64,000 nt of DNA, from the NCBI RefSeq assembly GCF_021018805.1, contig NC_086253.1, positions 33,729,583-33,793,582 of the forward strand. The letters run 5' to 3'. The position numbers and the translations under genes were made by a program. Shown one piece after another: positions 59,569-64,000 of the stretch; the first letter of the stretch is position 1; each line of letters begins with the position of its first letter. Source of the stretch: Prinia subflava. Lineage: Eukaryota > Chordata > Aves > Passeriformes > Cisticolidae. The notes beneath the pieces were generated by a model. The model saw nothing but the letters and a program-made list of their open reading frames with translations, was not told the DNA's origin and did no database searches.

Positions 59569-59600
59569 CTTCTGTGAAAGCTCAGCTTCTGTGAAAGCTC
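59569..59600. repeat. Tandem duplication of a 15-bp unit, period 17
   Basis: CTTCTGTGAAAGCTC occurs at 59569-59583 and again at 59586-59600. Confidence 0.85.
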
Positions 59601-59846
59601 TGAGTGGCTGTTTTCCTAGGCAGCGGGGGAGTGGAAATAGCACCCAGTTAGGAGTTTTATCCAGGAAAAGCTGAGATTTAACAGAGCTGGCTGGCTTGTA
59701 TCTGGACACATACAAAACTGGTAAGAAAGACATTGTCATTAATAGCTTGTGCAAGTTTGAAATGCACTTATTTGTTTATCTTATTTGGCAATGTACAAAA
59801 ACTGCTCTGAGTACAGGTGTATGACTTTCATTCCCATGGTAGAGAA

Positions 59847-60050
59847 TAATAAAATCACAGAAATGTTTTTTGGGAAGGATATGTGCAAATCATCTAGTCC
59901 AGCTCTGTGCTTGATGCAGGCTTAGGAACATTCACTTAGGAATAGACCTCCTTGGAAAATCTGAAAATTTTGTCCACAGACAAGTTTGTCCATTTTGTCC
60001 AACTCCTTATCTACCACACCTTTTTCTTATTCTGCTATCAGACAGGCAAA
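59847..60050 (-). mobile_element. Short CR1 LINE 3' end, antisense
   Basis: AATAAAATCACAGAAATGTT, then TTGGGAAGGATATGTGCAAA and TCATCTAGTCCAGCTCTGTG form the reversed CR1 tail. Only about 200 bases can be followed. Confidence 0.75.
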
Positions 60051-62229
60051 TCTTATTCAGCTCTAACATGAACTCAATCAGGGAACACCGTAATCAGGAA
60101 GAAGAAAACCTGCTCTTTTACTTCTCCAGATTTCTTGAGTTTAATTAGGCATTGATCCTGTCTAACGTAGGCTGTGTGACTGTGGATGCTGGCACACAAA
60201 TGGTACAAGTGTGGATAGGAGCATTCAAGGGGAACTGCTTATGCAGCACAGCTTTGTAATGTAACCACAATGCTTGCAGTTTGCCAGTGCAAAAAAAAAG
60301 TGAGATCATTCTGCTTCTCCCCCTCCTCCTTGGCCATGCATTTCCTTTTTTCTGGTGGCCATGGCAAGCTGAACTAGAAGAAAACAAACCTCACCATAAA
60401 AAGTAAGTAATTACTGAATAGTTTATTGAATAGCAGTGCCAGTTGGGACAGACTTGTATGGAGCTGCTCTTTTCAGTGGCAGCTGGCCATTTAGTTGGCT
60501 TTGCTGCAATGAGAAATTTCATCTCTGAAGTGCAGTCCCATAGCAGTTTATACTTATCTAAGTCAGAGCTATCATGGTCTGTCCTGGTATTTTTGCAGCT
60601 GAGCAGGAGGCTGGTCCAGGGAGCTTTGCAGCCAAGAACTAAGCTTGAACTAAACCCACAAAAATCCTGCTTGTTCTCCAATGATTTCAGGGAGTTGATG
60701 TTTCTGAAATATTTTATACAGTGAGTTTTAAACCTGTTACCTGTCCTGATGCTGGTGTGCTGGTACACGTGGTAAGAAAGGGAAGGGAGAAAGGCTGGAT
60801 TGGGAATCTGTGCCCTCAGACATGCACAATGTCCATGATTTCATTTGTTAGTTTCCTGAAGCATGTGATTGATGTGAATTTTTGTGTTCACAGTAGGTCT
60901 TAAGATTATTGTAAGATGATGAAAGAGACCTGTCTTGTATGGAAACATGCAGGGTCAATATTCTGTGGATCATTCTGGACTCAGTGATTATTGAATGACG
61001 GCTTTTGTTTGCAGAGACTGACTCAGTGACCCAGAGGGTCTCTTCCAGTCCTACATTTTTAGCTGTACCCTTGCTAAGAGTACCCTAGTGTTAAAACTGT
61101 TCAGAACTGATTTTTCTCAATCTGACATTAGTTAGCTACTTTCTAATTTGTTGCATTTGGTACTATTCCATCCTTCACTGCTGTATTATTTTAACAGCAG
61201 AGTGAGAGAGAAAGAAAGATAACATTTTTGCTCTTAGTTGTTCTAAAGATTTTCCCCAAATGCAGCCATTAGAGACCAGCTGCAGACAAAACAGCACAGG
61301 CAGTTGATTTTTCAACAATGTTAGATTCTGAGCTTCTGTCTGCAGTAATTAATTAGCTTCATTGCTGAGCTGACTCCCTGCGGGACTGCATGATCATTAG
61401 TGCCAAAGCCAGGAAGGGAGCACGAACTCCCAAACCCCTGAGAAACTACTGCAGCAAATCTTGTCATCTATAGAGCATTTCAAGAACATTTCAAGTGACA
61501 CTGGTAGAAAAGATTCACTTTCTTATGTGTATGAGGGTCTTGCTCAGATTCAGTTAGACTGATGACTGGGACCAGGAAAATCTACTTCCTGGGCAAGATT
61601 TTGTCAAAGGCTATCTAAAACCCAAAGGGTTGCTCTCAACTAATTCATCTTAATTTTGCTGATATGTAGAGAGAATTACAGAAGACTTGAGAGGCACCAG
61701 GGTACAAATCAATGGTGATGTACAGTACTGGGGCTGCTGTGCCAAAAGCCAGCCCAGAACCAAGTATCTGTCAGCTGAAAGTCAAACTTGGATCCAGCAG
61801 AGATACAAATGAATCCAAACATGCCAAAATGAAAGTGCTGGCATGAAATTACACAACTTTCTTCAGGTGCAGAAAACCAGCAGACACTGAGATTATTTAC
61901 AAATCACTTCTATGAAATACTTTTTGTAGGCTTGGGATGCAATGTAATATAGTTTAATCTCTTCTCTCATCCCCCATGCTTTTTTCAGAAGAGAACAAGA
62001 AATTTAATCCAAACAAAGGATTAAGAAATTTCAATAACTGGACTACTGCCATTATTGAAACAATGGGCCAGCTCTTTAAATGCTTGTTCTTGACTGAATT
62101 GAAGTCAATGACTACATCAGAGGGAGCAGAACTGGAATGCAGAAAAGAGGAAATGAAATGTTTAGAAGAGATACACAATTATTTTACCTATTATGTACTT
62201 CTAGCAGTGCATCATATAAACAAAGCAGC
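60051..62229. other. Intergenic DNA
   Basis: No gene recognised. An acceptor-like CATGCTTTTTTCAG at about 61988 leads into an open frame to 62281 (about 100 codons). It may be part of the decayed LINE that follows. Confidence 0.5.
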
Positions 62230-62560
62230 TCTGAGAAAGGATCTCTCTTCACTGGAGAATAAAGTTAGGGATAACTTTTGAGAGATGGACAGAGGAAAGA
62301 GAAATGAGATTTAATATAGATAAATGTAAGGTAATACACCTGGGAAGAAATAATAATCATTCTATGTACAAAATCAGGAGTTGCTCTTTAGAAAACAATA
62401 ATAGAGAGGAAGGCCTGGGAGCAGTGGTTTATAATTAATTACTGCAGACAGGAACTCAAAACCTAACACTGGGGCAAAAATCAAATACATTCTTATTCTG
62501 GGCCAGCACCAGAGGTTTATTTCTACAGTGAGTGCACAGAGATCAGGGAGCTGGCAGCAA
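62230..62560 (+). mobile_element. Decayed LINE (CR1/L2-like reverse transcriptase end)
   Basis: In one plus-strand frame the segment at about 62280-62360 reads RWTEEREMRFNIDKCKVIHL followed by GRNN, the motif that follows the catalytic core in CR1/L2-type reverse transcriptases. Further on, EEGLGAVV matches the EKDLGVVV position. Frames are broken and no 3' tail is visible. It looks older than the other CR1 copies. Confidence 0.65.
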
Positions 62561-62575
62561 CACAAGCAAAATATT

Positions 62576-62620
62576 AAACTTATGATGTTATTATGTTATG
62601 TTATGATGTTATTAATTCTA
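62576..62620. repeat. AT-rich tandem repeat (TTATGATGTTA-like)
   Basis: TTATGATGTTATTATG is followed by TTATGTTATGATGTTATT, short overlapping copies of TTATG and TTATGATG. Confidence 0.8.
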
Positions 62621-64000
62621 TTTATAAGCTAGAGACTTGACTGCTGATACCCAAGCTTGTGGTTTTCTATTTCCTGAATACAGTGAAACAATAAAACATG
62701 TCCAAGATAAAAACTCCTGATGAGTTTGTAGAAGGGTACTTCTTTTTCCTTGTCCTCATATTTAAATGCAGAACTGGGCTTAAAAATTATGAGATTTAAC
62801 CCAGACAAGATTGTGGAAGCAAACTCCCTTTCCTAAGGAAAAACATTACATTTGAAAGCAGTATAGAGATCATTAAAACAATGTAACAATTCCATAACTC
62901 AGTGAAAGGGAATCTGTTGGCAAGAAATGAAGGCCAAATGTAGAGCTATGCTATTATTTAGGTAAGAAATGTTGGTCAGTAAATGCATTTAGCAGGTAGA
63001 AAACACAGATACTACAAGTAACTGTGTTCCACTAAAGAGCAGATGAAACATTACTGTGCTGAGAAGACAGTGTCATGTGAAATCCTGCCAGACAGCCCAG
63101 ACGGAGTGCCATAAAGAGCTGTCTGATTGCAAGACCTGATGGCTTCGTACTTAGAAGTTCACAGACTTGCAGATCAGAATGAAACTGAAATTGATTCTAG
63201 TCCTTGACAAGGAAAGGAGGAAAACCCTGACAAGGTATAGTACATAGAGTATTAAAGATTTACAGGACTATTTCATCTTACTAGTGCTGTGAGCTAGTAT
63301 CACAGGGTAATCCTGACTTTGGTTCCTTGCAGGCCATACTAGAAAAATGGCACCTCTCCCCACTAAAAAGCAGCCTTAGGGTGGTATCATTTCTTCCCAG
63401 GTTGGGTACAGCTTGGGCTCACACCACTACACTGTATGCAAGCACAGAAAGAGGCATTTATTATTCCACAGGCAACTTTTCCTCCTCCTGGGAAAATAAT
63501 GGTGGATCATTGCTTGGATCCCTATATTTCAAAAAGCTTTGTTTTTGTTTTTGTTTTTTTCAAATAAGTCCAAAACCAAGTAAATATTTTTTTTAAATAC
63601 GAAAAAGAGAAAAACCCCAAAAATATAAAAGCTCTCAAAACTGACATTTCATCTTCTCTTGAGAAGGCAGATAAAGCTACATAATTAGTCAGGGAAGGAT
63701 CACTCCCTTTCTCCCCACAGCCTCCAGAGGATAAATTCCAGATAAGCCTTTCAGAGACTGCAGAGCTCCAACTGCAGAGGGTTTTAGTCTGTGAAAGACA
63801 TTTGGAGCACATAATAATTAGCAGCTCACAGCTAAATTTTGCTAGCTGTCATAGTATTTGTTGCTATCACTGCATGAAAGTATTCTTGTAGGTCTCCTGA
63901 GTCTTCCTAAATGTATGCTGTAGTCTGATTTGTCCACACGGAACTTTTTAATAGAAAATTTGGTCACTGTACAACACTTAAAGGCTTACAGCAAATCCCT
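62621..64000. other. Intergenic DNA to the window end
   Basis: No gene or clear repeat recognised. Confidence 0.5.

Noticed and set aside
61976..62281. 101-codon plus-strand frame after an acceptor-like site
   Set aside because: Sits directly before a LINE reverse-transcriptase remnant and has no recognisable domain; at this length chance is possible in a 64-kb window.
1..64000. CRISPR arrays, operons, tRNA or rRNA genes
   Set aside because: None expected in this vertebrate nuclear window and none seen; the regular repeats present are the coding array, minisatellites and simple repeats described.

Overview
This is a vertebrate nuclear window, almost certainly from a bird and probably a songbird. 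The evidence is the many truncated CR1 LINE fragments on both strands, solo retroviral LTRs of a type familiar from passerine genomes, compact CpG-island promoters, and two adjacent recognisable genes, ING2 and CDKN2AIP. These two genes are also neighbours in the same relative orientation on human 4q35.1. Most of the window is AT-rich, non-coding DNA between genes.

Layout. Positions 1-16200 hold no recognisable gene. They contain antisense CR1 pieces (90-1140, 2951-3570, 6067-6330) and a solo LTR with a 5-bp target duplication (4407-5192) abutting a fragment of an unrelated LTR (5193-5689). Between 16.6 and 20.0 kb on the plus strand is a group of exon-like segments with good splice signals. 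They could form a small unrecognised gene, or a non-coding RNA. ING2 lies on the minus strand (two coding exons, 30248-26392) with its CpG island at 29.4-30.8 kb. From 31 to 42 kb there is one isolated plus-strand exon-like segment (35137-35317) and a CpG island with no assigned gene (39.26-40.1 kb) carrying a kappaB-like site, a TATA box and an octamer. CDKN2AIP is on the minus strand (three coding exons, 45568-42693) with its own CpG island and a GC-rich minisatellite just upstream. From 46 to 64 kb the sequence is repeats and plain intergenic DNA: CR1 pieces, a probable LTR at 46716-47284, a second solo LTR at 51718-52545 of the same family as the first, an internally deleted CR1 with a perfect inverted repeat at 57 kb, and a decayed LINE at 62.2 kb.

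The two certain genes are both nuclear regulators linked to the p53 pathway. ING2 reads H3K4me3 through its PHD finger and recruits Sin3/HDAC. CDKN2AIP (CARF) binds ARF and p53 and, through its XTBD domain, the 5'-3' exonuclease XRN2. They are transcribed in the same direction about 12 kb apart from separate CpG islands, so nothing suggests a shared promoter.

The most unusual points are a near-identical 51-bp coding repeat array in CDKN2AIP, the exon-like group at 16.6-20.0 kb, the CpG-island promoter with no gene at 39-40 kb, and a GGA repeat upstream of the ING2 start in an open frame that would encode polyglycine.
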